Positions 16,258 through 27,082 of a stretch of 64,000 nt of DNA are shown in pieces. Within the stretch, counting starts at the first letter, position 1; every line of letters begins with the position of its first letter. Source of the stretch: Mycolicibacterium gadium (lineage in GTDB: Bacteria > Actinomycetota > Actinomycetes > Mycobacteriales > Mycobacteriaceae); contig NZ_AP022608.1 of the NCBI RefSeq assembly GCF_010728925.1, forward strand, positions 2,356,001 to 2,420,000. Reading direction: 5' to 3'. The position numbers and the translations under genes were made by a program. The notes under the pieces are model-generated. The model saw only the letters and a program-made list of their open reading frames with translations. It had not been told where the DNA came from and did not search any database.

Positions 16258-17123
16258 CGGTGTTCCTCGAGCTCGGTCAGCGCCCCGATGAGCCGGGCCC
16301 GCCGATTCACGGCGCCAAGACATATCCGGCCGAGGTGGCCGCGCGCCTGGCGGCAGACGCCGAGACGGTCATCGCCCGCTATCCGCAGAGCCGTTCGGCG
16401 TTGTTGCCGCTGCTGCACCTCGTCCAGTCAGAAGACGGATGTTTGACACCGGCGGGTATCGCGTTCTGCGCCAAGCAGTTGGGGCTGACGGACGCCGAAG
16501 TCACCGCGGTGGCCACCTTCTACTCCATGTACCGCCGCACGCCGACCGGTGAATACCTCGTGGGCGTGTGCACCAACACGCTGTGCGCCATCATGGGCGG
16601 CGACGCGATTCTCGAGTCGCTCGAAGACCACCTGGGCGTGCACGCCGGCCAGACCACCGAAGACGGCAAGGTCACCCTCGAGCACGTCGAGTGCAACGCC
16701 GCATGCGACTACGCACCGGTCGTGATGGTCAACTGGGAGTTCTTCGACAACCAAACGCCGTCATCGGCCCGCGACCTCGTCGACGGCTTACGCGACGGCA
16801 AACCGCCCATGCCGACGCGCGGCGCGCCGCTGTGCAAGTTCAAAGAGACTGCGAGAGTCCTTGCAGGCCTGCCCGATCCGCAGGCAGCCGCCGCGCAGAC
16901 CCCGACCGGGGACGCCACGCTGGCCGGGCTGCGGATCGCCAAGGAACGTGGCATGGAGGCGCCCGCGGCCGACGCGGCGACGGACTCCCACAGCGGGCCC
17001 GACGACGAGAAGGTCGCGACCGAGGCGACGAAGAATCAAGCGGCGCCCGCACCGTCCGCCGATGTGCCGGCCCAGCCGAACGAGCCCGAAACCGACCCGG
17101 ACGCAACGGAATCGAAGACATGA
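16254..17123 (+). CDS. nuoE: NADH-quinone oxidoreductase subunit E
   Basis: 289-residue 24-kDa subunit with a thioredoxin-like fold binding the [2Fe-2S] cluster N1a. Cluster ligands are the two Cys in [13 protein letters not shown] (about 103-115) and the two in [12 protein letters not shown] (about 145-156). The first 200 residues hold the conserved domain; the last 90 or so are a low-complexity Ala/Pro/Glu/Asp-rich tail ([12 protein letters not shown]..., [20 protein letters not shown]) and make it longer than M. tuberculosis NuoE. The tail is probably disordered. Confidence 0.95.
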   Translation: MTVFLELGQRPDEPGPPIHGAKTYPAEVAARLAADAETVIARYPQSRSALLPLLHLVQSEDGCLTPAGIAFCAKQLGLTDAEVTAVATFYSMYRRTPTGEYLVGVCTNTLCAIMGGDAILESLEDHLGVHAGQTTEDGKVTLEHVECNAACDYAPVVMVNWEFFDNQTPSSARDLVDGLRDGKPPMPTRGAPLCKFKETARVLAGLPDPQAAAAQTPTGDATLAGLRIAKERGMEAPAADAATDSHSGPDDEKVATEATKNQAAPAPSADVPAQPNEPETDPDATESKT

Positions 17124-18436
17124 CACCACTGACTCCTGTTTTGAGCCGGTTCTGGGACGAGCCGGAACCCTGGTCGATGGAGACCTACCGCCGGCATGAC
17201 GGCTACCGGGCACTCGACAAAGCGCTCAAGATGGACCCCGACGACCTCATCGCCACCGTGAAGGATTCGGGCCTGCGGGGGCGCGGCGGCGCAGGGTTCC
17301 CGACGGGCACCAAATGGTCGTTCATCCCGCAGGACGACACCGGCGCCGGTGCCAAGCCGCACTACCTCGTCGTCAACGCGGACGAGTCCGAACCCGGTAC
17401 GTGCAAAGACATTCCGCTGATGCTGACCACCCCGCACTTCCTGGTGGAGGGCGTCATCATTGCGTCGTACGCGATCCGCGCGCATCACGCGTTCATCTAC
17501 GTCCGCGGCGAGGTGGTACCGGTACTTCGGCGACTGCAGGCCGCGGTGGCCGAGGCGTACGAGGCCGGCTATCTGGGAACGAACATCCTCGACTCTGGCT
17601 TCGATCTGGAATTGATTGTGCACGCCGGGGCGGGCGCATACATCTGCGGTGAGGAGACAGCGCTGCTGGACTCCCTGGAGGGGCGTCGCGGTCAGCCGCG
17701 CCTGCGCCCGCCGTTCCCCGCCGTCGCCGGTCTGTACGCCTCACCGACGGTGGTCAACAATGTCGAATCCATCGCCAGCGTGCCGCCCGTGCTGCTCAAC
17801 GGAGTGGACTGGTTCCGGTCGATGGGAAGCGAGAAATCCCCAGGCTTCACGCTGTATTCGCTGTCCGGTCACGTCACCACACCCGGCCAGTACGAGGCAC
17901 CGCTGGGCATCACGATGCGCGAACTGCTCGACTACGCAGGCGGTGTCCGGACCGGCCACAGTCTCAAGTTCTGGACGCCCGGCGGTTCGTCCACACCGCT
18001 GCTGACCGACGAACACCTCGACGTGCCACTGGATTACGAAGGCATGGCCGGGGTCGGAACGATGCTGGGCACCAAGGCGCTGCAAGTGTTCGACGAAACG
18101 ACCTGCGTCGTCCGCGCGGTGCGCCGATGGACCCAGTTCTACGCACACGAATCGTGCGGCAAGTGCACACCGTGCCGGGAGGGCACCTACTGGCTGGCGC
18201 AGATCTATGCACGACTCGAGACCGGCACGGGCACCGAAGCCGACATCGAGAAGCTGTTGGACATCGCCGACAACATCAATGGGAAGTCGTTCTGCGCGCT
18301 GGGTGACGGCGCGGCAGCGCCCATCCTGTCGTCGATCAAGTTCTTCCGCGACGAGTACTACCAGCATCTGTCCGGCGGCTGCCCGTTCGATCCGCACGCC
18401 TCGGCTCTGATGGCAACGGAAGGGGTGGGGGTCTAG
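17120..18436 (+). CDS. nuoF: NADH-quinone oxidoreductase subunit F
   Basis: 438-residue 51-kDa subunit that oxidises NADH with FMN and holds cluster N3. The FMN/NADH site includes LRGRGGAGFPTGTKWSF (about 52-68) and NADESEPGTCKDIPLM (about 86-101), with GAGAYICGEETALLDSLEG around residues 172-190. Cluster N3 ligands are the three Cys of SCGKCTPCREG (about 350-360) plus a distal Cys in SFCALGDGAA. ATG overlaps the nuoE stop; ends directly at the nuoG start. Confidence 0.97.
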   Translation: MTPLTPVLSRFWDEPEPWSMETYRRHDGYRALDKALKMDPDDLIATVKDSGLRGRGGAGFPTGTKWSFIPQDDTGAGAKPHYLVVNADESEPGTCKDIPLMLTTPHFLVEGVIIASYAIRAHHAFIYVRGEVVPVLRRLQAAVAEAYEAGYLGTNILDSGFDLELIVHAGAGAYICGEETALLDSLEGRRGQPRLRPPFPAVAGLYASPTVVNNVESIASVPPVLLNGVDWFRSMGSEKSPGFTLYSLSGHVTTPGQYEAPLGITMRELLDYAGGVRTGHSLKFWTPGGSSTPLLTDEHLDVPLDYEGMAGVGTMLGTKALQVFDETTCVVRAVRRWTQFYAHESCGKCTPCREGTYWLAQIYARLETGTGTEADIEKLLDIADNINGKSFCALGDGAAAPILSSIKFFRDEYYQHLSGGCPFDPHASALMATEGVGV

Positions 18437-20824
18437 ATGACCGTGACCGAACCGGCCAACGACGCCCCGCCCGTCGAAATGGTGAACCTCACCATCGACG
18501 GTGTGGAGGTCAGTGTCCCCAAGGGCACCTTGGTGATTCGCGCCGCCGAGCTGATCGGCATCCAGATTCCACGGTTCTGCGACCACCCGCTGCTCGACCC
18601 CGTCGGCGCGTGCAGGCAGTGTCTGGTCGAGGTCGAAGGCCAGCGCAAGCCCATGGCCTCGTGCACCATCACGTGCACACCCGACATGGTGGTGAAGACC
18701 CAGCTGACATCGGAGTCCGCGGACAAGGCGCAGCAAGGCGTCATGGAACTCCTGCTGATCAACCACCCACTCGACTGCCCGGTGTGCGACAAAGGCGGCG
18801 AGTGCCCGCTCCAAAACCAGGCGATGTCCAACGGCCGGCCCGAAACCCGCTTCGAGGACGTCAAACGCACCTTCCCGAAGCCGATCAACATCTCGTCGGA
18901 AGTGTTGCTCGACCGGGAACGCTGCGTGCTTTGCGCGCGCTGCACCCGATTCTCCGAACAGATCGCCGGCGACCCGTTCATCGATCTGCTCGAACGCGGT
19001 GCGCTGCAACAGGTCGGCATCGCCCCCGGCGAGCCGTTCCAGTCGTACTACTCCGGAAACACCGTGCAGATCTGCCCGGTCGGCGCCCTCACCAGCGCGG
19101 CCTACCGCTTCCGCGCGCGGCCGTTCGACCTGGTGTCCAGCCCCAGCGTGTGTGAACACTGCGCAGACGGGTGTGCCGAACGAACCGATCACCGTCGCGG
19201 AAAGGTCATGCGCCGGTTGGCCGGTGACGACCCGGAAGTGAACGAGGAATGGAACTGCGACAAGGGACGGTGGGCGTTCACCTACGCGACCCTGGGCGAT
19301 CGCATCACCACGCCCCTGGTTCGCGAGGACGGTGAGCTTCGACCGGCGTCGTGGTCGGAGGCCATCAGCGTGGCATGCGCGGGGCTGGCCGCGGCACGCG
19401 GCAACGCCGGCGTGCTGGTCGGCGGGCGACTGACCGTCGAGGACGCCTACGCGTACTCGAAGTTCGCCCGAATGGTGCTTGACACCAACGACATCGACTT
19501 CCGGGCCCGCGCGCACAGCGTGGAAGAGGAGGAGTTCCTCGCCGCGCACATCGCAGGCCGGCCGATGACTGTGACCTACGCCGACCTGGAGAACGCACCC
19601 GCGGTGCTGCTGGCCGGGTTGGAGCCTGAAGAAGAATCACCGATCGTGTTCCTGCGCCTGCGTAAGGCCGTCCGCAAGCACGGCTTGCAGGTCAAGTCGA
19701 TCGCGCCGTTCGCCACCCGGTCGCTGGGCAAGCTGCGCGGCGAACTGATCGCCACGGTGCCCGGCGGTGAAGGCGTCGCACTCGACGCGCTTGGCGATGA
19801 CGCTCAGCTGAAGCTGCCCGGTGCCGTCATCGTGGTCGGTGAGCGGCTCGCCACCTCGCCCGGAGCGCTCTCCGCGGCAGGCAAATTGGCCGCCGCGACC
19901 GGTGCTCGGCTGGCGTGGGTACCGCGACGAGCCGGTGAGCGCGGCGCACTGGAGGCGGGTGCGCTGCCCAGCCTGTTGCCCGGTGGCCGACCGGTCAGCG
20001 ATACCGCGGCCCGCGAGCAAACCGCCGCCGGTTGGCATGTCGGTGAGCTACCGACCACCCCCGGCCGCGACACCGCGGGCATTCTGGACGCCGCCCGCAA
20101 GGGCGAGCTGGGCGCCCTGCTGGTCGGCGGCGTCGAGCTTGCCGACCTACCCGACCCGGACGCCGCCCTGGCAGCGATCGACACAGCGCCGTTCGTGGTG
20201 AGCCTGGAGCTGCGCGAGAGTGACGTCACCGAACGCGCCGACGTGGTCTTCCCGATCGCGCCCGTCGTCGAGAAGGGTGGAGCGTTCATCAACTGGGAGG
20301 GCCGGATTCGCCCGTTCGAACCAGCGCTGCAGACGAACGCCACGCCCGACCGACGGGTCCTGCAGTTTCTCGCCGACGAGCTGGGCGTCGACCTCAACAT
20401 GCCGACGGCGCTGGCCGCTGGTGAGGAGTTGGCGCAGCTCGGACTGTGGGCGGGTGAGCGGGCGGGCGCACCGACGGTGGCGTCGTCGCAGCCCGAAAAG
20501 CCCGGCGAAGGCAAGGCCGTGCTCGCCGGTTGGCGCATGCTGCTCGACGACGGACGCCTGCAGGACGGTGAACTGCATCTCGCAGGCACCGCCCGCCAAC
20601 CTGTCACTCGCATGTCGGCGGCCACCGCGGCCTCAATCGGTGCTGGGGACGACGATCTGGTGACCGTGCGCACCGAACGCGGCGAAGTCACGCTGCCACT
20701 GGTCATCACCGAAATGCCCGACAGCACCGTGTGGCTGCCGATGAACTCACCCCAGTCGGCGGTCTACCGACAGCTCGGCGTGACCACGGGCACCGTCGTC
20801 TCGATCGAACGGGCTTCGATATGA
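18437..20824 (+). CDS. nuoG: NADH-quinone oxidoreductase subunit G
   Basis: 795-residue 75-kDa subunit, electron wire of complex I. The N-terminal [2Fe-2S] ferredoxin domain has [15 protein letters not shown] (about 35-49) and a distal Cys; then the His/Cys cluster [17 protein letters not shown], and [14 protein letters not shown] with a later Cys-Pro for N4. The extra N7 cluster motif CEHCADGC followed 27 residues later by Cys is complete, as in bacterial enzymes that retain N7. A degenerate molybdopterin-oxidoreductase domain follows, with a dinucleotide-binding-type C-terminus ([14 protein letters not shown]). Starts immediately after the nuoF stop. Confidence 0.97.
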   Translation: MTVTEPANDAPPVEMVNLTIDGVEVSVPKGTLVIRAAELIGIQIPRFCDHPLLDPVGACRQCLVEVEGQRKPMASCTITCTPDMVVKTQLTSESADKAQQGVMELLLINHPLDCPVCDKGGECPLQNQAMSNGRPETRFEDVKRTFPKPINISSEVLLDRERCVLCARCTRFSEQIAGDPFIDLLERGALQQVGIAPGEPFQSYYSGNTVQICPVGALTSAAYRFRARPFDLVSSPSVCEHCADGCAERTDHRRGKVMRRLAGDDPEVNEEWNCDKGRWAFTYATLGDRITTPLVREDGELRPASWSEAISVACAGLAAARGNAGVLVGGRLTVEDAYAYSKFARMVLDTNDIDFRARAHSVEEEEFLAAHIAGRPMTVTYADLENAPAVLLAGLEPEEESPIVFLRLRKAVRKHGLQVKSIAPFATRSLGKLRGELIATVPGGEGVALDALGDDAQLKLPGAVIVVGERLATSPGALSAAGKLAAATGARLAWVPRRAGERGALEAGALPSLLPGGRPVSDTAAREQTAAGWHVGELPTTPGRDTAGILDAARKGELGALLVGGVELADLPDPDAALAAIDTAPFVVSLELRESDVTERADVVFPIAPVVEKGGAFINWEGRIRPFEPALQTNATPDRRVLQFLADELGVDLNMPTALAAGEELAQLGLWAGERAGAPTVASSQPEKPGEGKAVLAGWRMLLDDGRLQDGELHLAGTARQPVTRMSAATAASIGAGDDDLVTVRTERGEVTLPLVITEMPDSTVWLPMNSPQSAVYRQLGVTTGTVVSIERASI

Positions 20825-22059
20825 CCTACCCCGACCCCACGCTCTTCGGGCACGACCCGTGGTGGCTGATCGTCATCAAGGCCGTCGCGATCTTCGCGTT
20901 CCTGATGCTGTCCTTGCTGGTGGCGATCCTGATGGAACGCAAGATCCTCGGCTATATGCAGATGCGGCCCGGCCCCAACCGTGTCGGTCCGTGGGGCTTG
21001 CTGCAATCGCTGGTCGACGGCGTCAAGCTGGCCCTCAAGGAGGGGCTCATTCCCGCAGGCGTCGACAAGTTCATCTATCTGGCGGCGCCTGTCATCTCGG
21101 TGGTCCCCGCGTTCATCGCATTCTCCGTGATTCCAATGGGCGGTGAGGTGTCGATCTTCGGCCATCGGACCGCGCTTCAACTGACCGATATGCCCGTCGC
21201 GGTGCTCTTCGTCCTGGCCGCCACGTCGATCGGGGTTTACGGAATCGTGTTGGCGGGCTGGGCCTCCGGCTCCACCTACCCGCTGTTGGGTGGGCTGCGC
21301 TCCAGCGCTCAGGTGATCTCCTATGAAATCGCGATGGCCCTGTCCTTCGCGGCGGTCTTCATCTACGCGGGAACGATGTCGACATCAGGCATCGTCGCCG
21401 CGCAGGTGGGCCTCTGGTTCATCTTTCCGCTGCTGCCGTCGTTCATCATCTATCTCGTCTCGATGGTCGGCGAAACCAACCGTGCTCCTTTCGATCTGCC
21501 CGAAGCGGAGGGGGAGCTCGTCGGCGGATTCCACACCGAGTACTCGTCCATCAAGTTCGCGATGTTCATGCTCGCCGAATACGTCAACATGTTCACGGTG
21601 TCGGCGCTGGCAACCACGCTGTTCTTTGGCGGATGGCATGCCCCATGGCCGATCAACATGTGGGACGGCGCCAACACCGGCTGGTGGCCGCTGCTGTGGT
21701 TCGTGGCGAAGGTGTGGGGCTTCATGTTCATCTTCTTCTGGCTGCGAGGAACGCTGCCCCGCATGCGCTACGACCAGTTCATGGCGCTGGGCTGGAAGGT
21801 CCTGATTCCGGTCTCGCTGGCATGGATCGTGATCGTGTCGTCCGTCCGCACCTTGCGCAACCAGGGCGTCGATCAACTGACCACCTATCTGATCACTGTC
21901 GCCGTGGTGGTCGGACTGCTGGTGCTGTTTGCGTTGTGGAGAACAGTGCGCGCCAGAAACATTCGGAAGATCCCTGAGCCGACGATGGAGCCGGGCACGT
22001 TCCCGGTACCACCGCTGCCCACCAAGGAGATGGCTTCAAAGGAGAAGACGCATGCCTAA
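20821..22059 (+). CDS. nuoH: NADH-quinone oxidoreductase subunit H
   Basis: 412-residue membrane subunit (ND1 type) with eight or more transmembrane helices, forming the quinone channel entry. Hallmarks are [20 protein letters not shown] (about 39-58), [45 protein letters not shown] (about 218-245, the charged loop next to the quinone site) and [21 protein letters not shown] at 20821 overlaps the nuoG stop (ATATGA). A hydrophilic Pro-rich C-terminus overlaps the nuoI start by 8 bp. Confidence 0.97.
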   Translation: MTYPDPTLFGHDPWWLIVIKAVAIFAFLMLSLLVAILMERKILGYMQMRPGPNRVGPWGLLQSLVDGVKLALKEGLIPAGVDKFIYLAAPVISVVPAFIAFSVIPMGGEVSIFGHRTALQLTDMPVAVLFVLAATSIGVYGIVLAGWASGSTYPLLGGLRSSAQVISYEIAMALSFAAVFIYAGTMSTSGIVAAQVGLWFIFPLLPSFIIYLVSMVGETNRAPFDLPEAEGELVGGFHTEYSSIKFAMFMLAEYVNMFTVSALATTLFFGGWHAPWPINMWDGANTGWWPLLWFVAKVWGFMFIFFWLRGTLPRMRYDQFMALGWKVLIPVSLAWIVIVSSVRTLRNQGVDQLTTYLITVAVVVGLLVLFALWRTVRARNIRKIPEPTMEPGTFPVPPLPTKEMASKEKTHA

Positions 22060-22576
22060 GTTCCTCGACGCGATCGCGGGTTTCGGGGTCACGTTTTCCA
22101 CGATGTTCAAGAAGCGGATCACCGAGGAGTACCCGGAGAAGCCGGGTCCGGTCGCCAAGCGCTACCACGGGCGGCACCAACTCAACCGCTACGCCGACGG
22201 ACTGGAGAAATGCATCGGCTGTGAGTTGTGCGCGTGGGCCTGTCCGGCCGACGCGATCTTCGTCGAGGGCGCGGACAACAAAGAGGATGAACGGTTCTCC
22301 CCCGGTGAGCGTTACGGGCGCGTGTACCAGATCAACTATCTGCGCTGCATCGGCTGCGGGCTGTGCATCGAGGCGTGCCCGACCCGGGCACTGACCATGA
22401 CCAACGAGTACGAGATGGCCGACGACAACCGCGCCGACTTGATCTGGGGCAAGGACAAACTCCTCGCCCCGCTCAAGTCCGGCATGCTTCCGCCGCCACA
22501 TCCGATGGCGCCGGGTAGCACCGACGAGGACTATTACCGCGGCAACATCAAGCCCGTCGCCGAGGATGTGACGTGA
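22052..22576 (+). CDS. nuoI: NADH-quinone oxidoreductase subunit I
   Basis: 174-residue 23-kDa ferredoxin-like subunit with two [4Fe-4S] clusters (N6a, N6b). The ligand motifs are [17 protein letters not shown] (about 54-70) and [16 protein letters not shown] (about 99-114). The amphipathic N-terminal helix ([18 protein letters not shown]) anchors it to the membrane arm. Slightly shorter at the C-terminus than M. tuberculosis NuoI. RBS AAAGGAGAAG lies within the end of nuoH. Confidence 0.97.
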   Translation: MPKFLDAIAGFGVTFSTMFKKRITEEYPEKPGPVAKRYHGRHQLNRYADGLEKCIGCELCAWACPADAIFVEGADNKEDERFSPGERYGRVYQINYLRCIGCGLCIEACPTRALTMTNEYEMADDNRADLIWGKDKLLAPLKSGMLPPPHPMAPGSTDEDYYRGNIKPVAEDVT

Positions 22577-23337
22577 CACTGGAGTTCCTCGCGTCAGCGA
22601 CCGCCGACGTCGCCGGTCACACTTCCACCACCGAAGCGGTGCTGTTCTGGGTACTGGGTACCGTTGCGGTCGCCGGAGCGATCGGCGTGGTCGCCGCCCC
22701 CAAAGCGGTGTACTCGGCCATGTTCCTCGCCACCACGATGATCGTGCTCGCGGTCTTCTACATCGCGCAGGACGCGCTGTTCCTCGGCGTCGTGCAAGTG
22801 GTCGTCTACACCGGCGCGGTGATGATGCTGTTCCTGTTCGTGCTCATGCTCATCGGCGTCGACACGTCGGAGTCGCTGGTCGAAACGATTCGGGGACAAC
22901 GCATTGCGGCGATCGTCGTCGGTCTGGGCTTCGGCATTCTGCTCATCGCGGGCATCGGCAGCGTCTCGGTGGGCGGCTTCGTCGGTCTGACGCAGGCCAA
23001 CGCCGGCGGCAACGTCCAGGGCCTGGCCGTCCTCATCTTCACCGAGTACCTGTGGGCGTTCGAGTTGACCGGCGCACTGCTGATCACCGCCGCCCTTGGC
23101 GCGATGGTGCTGGCCCACCGCGAACGCTTCGAACGACGCAGGACCCAGCGCGAGCTGGCGCAGGAGCGTCTCCAGCCGGGCGGACACCCGACGACACTGC
23201 CGAACCCCGGTGTGTACGCACGCAACAACGCCGTCGACATGGCCGCCCGTCTTCCCGACGGTTCGGCGTCGGAGCTGTCGGTCAGCGCGCTCCTGCAGAG
23301 GCGAACGGTGACCAGCGACGGGGGTGACGACAAGTGA
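22573..23337 (+). CDS. nuoJ: NADH-quinone oxidoreductase subunit J
   Basis: 254-residue membrane subunit with five predicted helices ([60 protein letters not shown] and two more). The conserved helix 3 containing [18 protein letters not shown] takes part in coupling quinone reduction to proton transfer. The hydrophilic C-terminal 60 residues are longer than in E. coli, as usual in actinobacteria. GTG start at 22573 overlaps the nuoI stop (GTGACGTGA context). Confidence 0.95.
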   Translation: MTLEFLASATADVAGHTSTTEAVLFWVLGTVAVAGAIGVVAAPKAVYSAMFLATTMIVLAVFYIAQDALFLGVVQVVVYTGAVMMLFLFVLMLIGVDTSESLVETIRGQRIAAIVVGLGFGILLIAGIGSVSVGGFVGLTQANAGGNVQGLAVLIFTEYLWAFELTGALLITAALGAMVLAHRERFERRRTQRELAQERLQPGGHPTTLPNPGVYARNNAVDMAARLPDGSASELSVSALLQRRTVTSDGGDDK

Positions 23338-23633
23338 ACCCCGACAACTACCTATACCTTTCGGCGCTGTTGTTCACGATCGGCGCAGCTGGAGTGCTGT
23401 TGCGCCGCAACGCCATCGTCATGTTCATGTGCGTCGAGCTGATGCTCAACGCCTGCAACCTGGCCTTCGTGACGTTCTCACGCATGCACGGGCATCTCGA
23501 CGGCCAAATGGTCGCCTTCTTCACCATGGTGGTCGCCGCCTGTGAGGTGGTGATCGGGTTGGCCATCATCATGACAATCTTCCGCACCCGCCGTTCGGCC
23601 TCGGTCGACGACGCCAGTCTGCTGAAACACTAA
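23334..23633 (+). CDS. nuoK: NADH-quinone oxidoreductase subunit K
   Basis: 99-residue membrane subunit with three helices. The two conserved glutamates of the proton channel are in [16 protein letters not shown] (helix 2) and [18 protein letters not shown] (helix 3). GTG start overlaps the nuoJ stop (GTGA). Length is standard. Confidence 0.96.
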   Translation: MNPDNYLYLSALLFTIGAAGVLLRRNAIVMFMCVELMLNACNLAFVTFSRMHGHLDGQMVAFFTMVVAACEVVIGLAIIMTIFRTRRSASVDDASLLKH

Positions 23634-23639
23634 GGCGCG

Positions 23640-25520
23640 ATGACGATTCCAGTGTGGCTCACTATCGCCCTGCCGCTGGCAGGCGCGACGATACTTCTGT
23701 TGGGCGGGCGGCGCACGAACGGCTGGGGCCACCTGCTGGGCACCGCGGCCTCACTCGGCTCGTTCGTGGTCGGCGCGATGCTCTTCACCGACATGCTCGG
23801 CCGCGACGCCGAACATCGCACCGTGCACGAGGCGTTGTTCAGCTGGGTGCCGGTGGCCGGCCTGCAGGTCGATTTCGGCCTGCACCTCGACCAGCTGTCG
23901 ATGTGCTTCGTGCTGCTGATCACCGGCGTCGGCTCGCTGATCCACATCTACTCGATCGGCTACATGGCCGAAGATCCCGAGCGGCGGCGCTTCTTCGGTT
24001 ACCTCAACTTGTTCCTGTCGGCGATGCTGCTGCTGGTGCTTGTCGACAACTATTTGGGCCTGTACGTCGGCTGGGAGGGCGTGGGTCTCGCGTCGTATCT
24101 GCTGATCGGGTTCTGGCAGCACAAGCCGTCGGCGGCGACCGCGGCGAAGAAGGCGTTCGTCGTCAACCGTGTCGGTGACATCGGCCTGGCGGTCGCGCTG
24201 ATGGTGATGTTCGCCTACATCGGGTCCATCTCCTTCGACGGCGTCTTCGCCGCCGCGCCGGACGTCAGCGAGGGCGTGCTCACCGCCATCGGCCTGCTGC
24301 TCCTGCTGGCCGCCTGCGGCAAGTCCGCCCAGGTGCCCCTGCAGTCCTGGCTCGGGGACGCGATGGAGGGTCCGACGCCGGTGTCGGCACTCATCCACGC
24401 CGCGACGATGGTGACCGCGGGCGTCTACCTCATCGTGCGATCCGGCCCGGTCTTCGACCTCGCACCGAACGCGCAACTGGGCGTCGTGATCGTCGGCGCG
24501 GTGACGCTGCTGTTCGGCGCGATCATCGGTTGCGCCAAAGACGACATCAAGAAAGCGCTTGCCGCATCGACGATGTCGCAGATCGGCTACATGGTGCTGG
24601 CGGCGGGCCTCGGACCGGCCGGCTACGCCTTCGCGATCATGCACCTGCTCACCCACGGCTTCTTCAAGGCGGGCCTGTTCCTCGGTGCAGGGTCGGTGAT
24701 GCACGGGATGAACGACGAGGTCAACATGCGCCGCTACGGCGGCCTGCGCAAGGCGCTGCCGATCACGTTCGCGACGTTCGGCCTCGGCTACCTGGCGATC
24801 ATCGGCGTTCCCCCGCTGGCCGGCTTCTTCTCCAAGGACGGCATCATCGAGGCGGCCCTCGGCGCGGGCGGAGTCAAGGGTTACATCCTCGGCGGCGCAG
24901 CGATCCTCGGCGCGGGCATCACCGCGTTCTACATGACCCGGGTGATGCTGATGACGTTCTTCGGCGAAAAGCGTTGGGCCCCGGATGCACATCCGCACGA
25001 GTCGCCGAAAGTGATGACGTGGCCGATGATCCTGCTGGCTGTCGGCTCCGTGGGTTCGGGCGCCGCATTCGCAATCGGCGGCACGCTGGAGCATTGGCTG
25101 GAGCCCGTCGTCGGCACCCATGAGATCCACCACGTCGCGCCGGTCTGGGTGGTCACCACCGTGATCCTGGCCGTCGTGGCTGTCGGCATCGTGATCGCCT
25201 ACCGGATGTATGGCACGCGCGAGATTCCCGTCGAGATGCCCGCCGGTTCTGCGCTCACCGGTGCGGCACGCAGGGACCTCTACGGCGACGCGCTCAACGA
25301 AGAGTTGTTCATGCGGCCGGGTCAGCTGGTCGCCAAGGGGTTGGTCGAAATCGACGATGAGGTAGTGGACGGCGCGGGAACCGGATTGGCGGCGCTCGTG
25401 TCCCGCTCATCGTCAGGACTGCGCCACCTGCAGACCGGGTTCGCCCGCTCCTATGCGTTGTCGATGCTGGTCGGGGCCTTACTCGTCGTCGGCGCGATCC
25501 TGGCGGTGCAGCTGTGGTGA
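23640..25520 (+). CDS. nuoL: NADH-quinone oxidoreductase subunit L
   Basis: 626-residue antiporter-like membrane subunit, the distal proton pump of complex I. Characteristic segments are [16 protein letters not shown] (about 141-156, with the key Glu), [31 protein letters not shown] (about 227-257, with the key Lys and His) and [16 protein letters not shown]. The C-terminal part carries the long lateral helix and a final transmembrane anchor ([17 protein letters not shown]). ATG six bases after nuoK; its stop overlaps nuoM (GTGGTGA). Confidence 0.97.
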   Translation: MTIPVWLTIALPLAGATILLLGGRRTNGWGHLLGTAASLGSFVVGAMLFTDMLGRDAEHRTVHEALFSWVPVAGLQVDFGLHLDQLSMCFVLLITGVGSLIHIYSIGYMAEDPERRRFFGYLNLFLSAMLLLVLVDNYLGLYVGWEGVGLASYLLIGFWQHKPSAATAAKKAFVVNRVGDIGLAVALMVMFAYIGSISFDGVFAAAPDVSEGVLTAIGLLLLLAACGKSAQVPLQSWLGDAMEGPTPVSALIHAATMVTAGVYLIVRSGPVFDLAPNAQLGVVIVGAVTLLFGAIIGCAKDDIKKALAASTMSQIGYMVLAAGLGPAGYAFAIMHLLTHGFFKAGLFLGAGSVMHGMNDEVNMRRYGGLRKALPITFATFGLGYLAIIGVPPLAGFFSKDGIIEAALGAGGVKGYILGGAAILGAGITAFYMTRVMLMTFFGEKRWAPDAHPHESPKVMTWPMILLAVGSVGSGAAFAIGGTLEHWLEPVVGTHEIHHVAPVWVVTTVILAVVAVGIVIAYRMYGTREIPVEMPAGSALTGAARRDLYGDALNEELFMRPGQLVAKGLVEIDDEVVDGAGTGLAALVSRSSSGLRHLQTGFARSYALSMLVGALLVVGAILAVQLW

Positions 25521-27082
25521 CTTCATTCCCGTGGTTGACGGTTCTCTGGGTGGTGCCGATGGTCGGCGCCGCGATCGTGATCCTGCTGCCCGCATCGCTG
25601 CGCGCGGCCTCCAAGTGGCTGGCGCTGGTCGTCTCGGTGGTGGTGCTGGCCATCACGGTGCTGCTCGCGGTCAACTTCGACCCCGCCGGTGACCAGTACC
25701 AGTTTGTCGAATCCCACAAGTGGATACCGTCGTTCGGCACCGGCTACATCCTCGGGCTGGACGGCATCGCGCTGGCGATCGTCGCCCTCACGGCGGTGCT
25801 GGTGCCGCTGCTGCTGATCGCCGGCTGGAACGACGTCAGCGACCAGGCCGCATGGGGTGGACGCTCCACGCACGCGTACTTCGCGCTCACGCTGGCCGTC
25901 GAGGGCATGGTGATCATGTCGCTCGTCTCGCTGGACATCCTGCTGTTCTACGTCTTCTTCGAAGCGATGCTCATCCCGATGTACTTCCTCATCGGCGGGT
26001 TCGGCGGTGCGGGTCGGTCCAAAGCGGCGGTGAAGTTCCTGCTGTACAACCTGTTCGGCGGTCTGGTCATGCTGGCCGCGGTGATCGGGCTTTACGTCGT
26101 GACCGCGGGCAGCGACGCCTTCGAGGCGGGCACGTTCGACTTCCGCCTGATTGTCGAAGCGGTGTCCAGCGGCGAGTTCGTCGTCAATCCGGCCGTGATG
26201 AACCTGCTGTTCCTCGGCTTCATGTTCGCGTTCGCTGTGAAGGCTCCGCTGTGGCCCTTCCACCGCTGGCTGCCCGACGCCGCGGTCGAGGCCACGCCCG
26301 CCAGCGCCGTGCTGATGATGGCGATCATGGACAAGGTCGGCACGTTCGGCATGCTGCGGTACTGCCTGCAGTTGTTCCCCGACTCCGCAACGTATTTCCG
26401 GCCGATGATCATCACGCTGGCCGTGATCGGCATCGTCTACGGGGCTATTGTCGCGATCGGCCAGACCGATGTGATGCGCCTGATCGCCTACACGTCGATC
26501 TCCCACTTCGGCTTCATCATCCTCGGCATCTTCGTGATGACCAGCCAGGGCCAGTCCGGGTCGACGCTGTACATGGTCAACCACGGCCTTTCGACGGCGG
26601 CGCTGTTCCTGATTGCGGGATTCCTGGTGTCACGCAAAGGCAGTCGCCTCATCGAGTCGTACGGCGGAGTGCAGAAGGTCGCACCCGTCCTCGCCGGCAC
26701 CTTCCTGGTGTCGGGGCTGGCGACCCTGTCGCTGCCGGGTCTGGCACCGTTCATCAGCGAATTCCTGGTGCTGGTCGGCACGTTCACCCGCTACCCGGTG
26801 TTCGCGGTGTTCGCGTCGACGGCGCTGGTGCTGTCCGCGGTCTACATCCTGTGGATGTACCAGCGGATGATGACTGGACCCGTCAAGGACGGCAACGACA
26901 AGATCCGCGATCTCGTCCCACGCGAAATCCTCGTCGTCGCACCGCTTATCGCGCTGCTGATCGTGCTGGGCGTCTATCCCAAACCCGCGCTGGACGTGAT
27001 CAACCCGGCGGTCACCCACACGTTGACCACCATCGATCAACCTGATCCGGTTCCTCAGTTCGCAGAAGGGCCGACGCGATGA
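25517..27082 (+). CDS. nuoM: NADH-quinone oxidoreductase subunit M
   Basis: 521-residue antiporter-like membrane subunit. [17 protein letters not shown] (about 147-163) contains the conserved Glu; [35 protein letters not shown] (about 238-272) contains the conserved Lys pair and antiporter signature; [11 protein letters not shown] follows. Two adjacent GTG codons (25514 and 25517) are possible starts; the second forms the GTGA overlap with the nuoL stop seen elsewhere in the operon. Overlaps nuoN by ATGA. Confidence 0.96.
   Translation: MTSFPWLTVLWVVPMVGAAIVILLPASLRAASKWLALVVSVVVLAITVLLAVNFDPAGDQYQFVESHKWIPSFGTGYILGLDGIALAIVALTAVLVPLLLIAGWNDVSDQAAWGGRSTHAYFALTLAVEGMVIMSLVSLDILLFYVFFEAMLIPMYFLIGGFGGAGRSKAAVKFLLYNLFGGLVMLAAVIGLYVVTAGSDAFEAGTFDFRLIVEAVSSGEFVVNPAVMNLLFLGFMFAFAVKAPLWPFHRWLPDAAVEATPASAVLMMAIMDKVGTFGMLRYCLQLFPDSATYFRPMIITLAVIGIVYGAIVAIGQTDVMRLIAYTSISHFGFIILGIFVMTSQGQSGSTLYMVNHGLSTAALFLIAGFLVSRKGSRLIESYGGVQKVAPVLAGTFLVSGLATLSLPGLAPFISEFLVLVGTFTRYPVFAVFASTALVLSAVYILWMYQRMMTGPVKDGNDKIRDLVPREILVVAPLIALLIVLGVYPKPALDVINPAVTHTLTTIDQPDPVPQFAEGPTR

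Noticed and set aside
16568..17119. Upstream extension of the nuoF frame
   Set aside because: It lies within nuoE and encodes Arg-rich sequence; the ATG at 17120 matches NuoF and overlaps the nuoE stop.
17741..19549. 602-codon minus-strand open frame over nuoF/nuoG
   Set aside because: No recognisable domain; it is the antisense of well-supported complex I genes.
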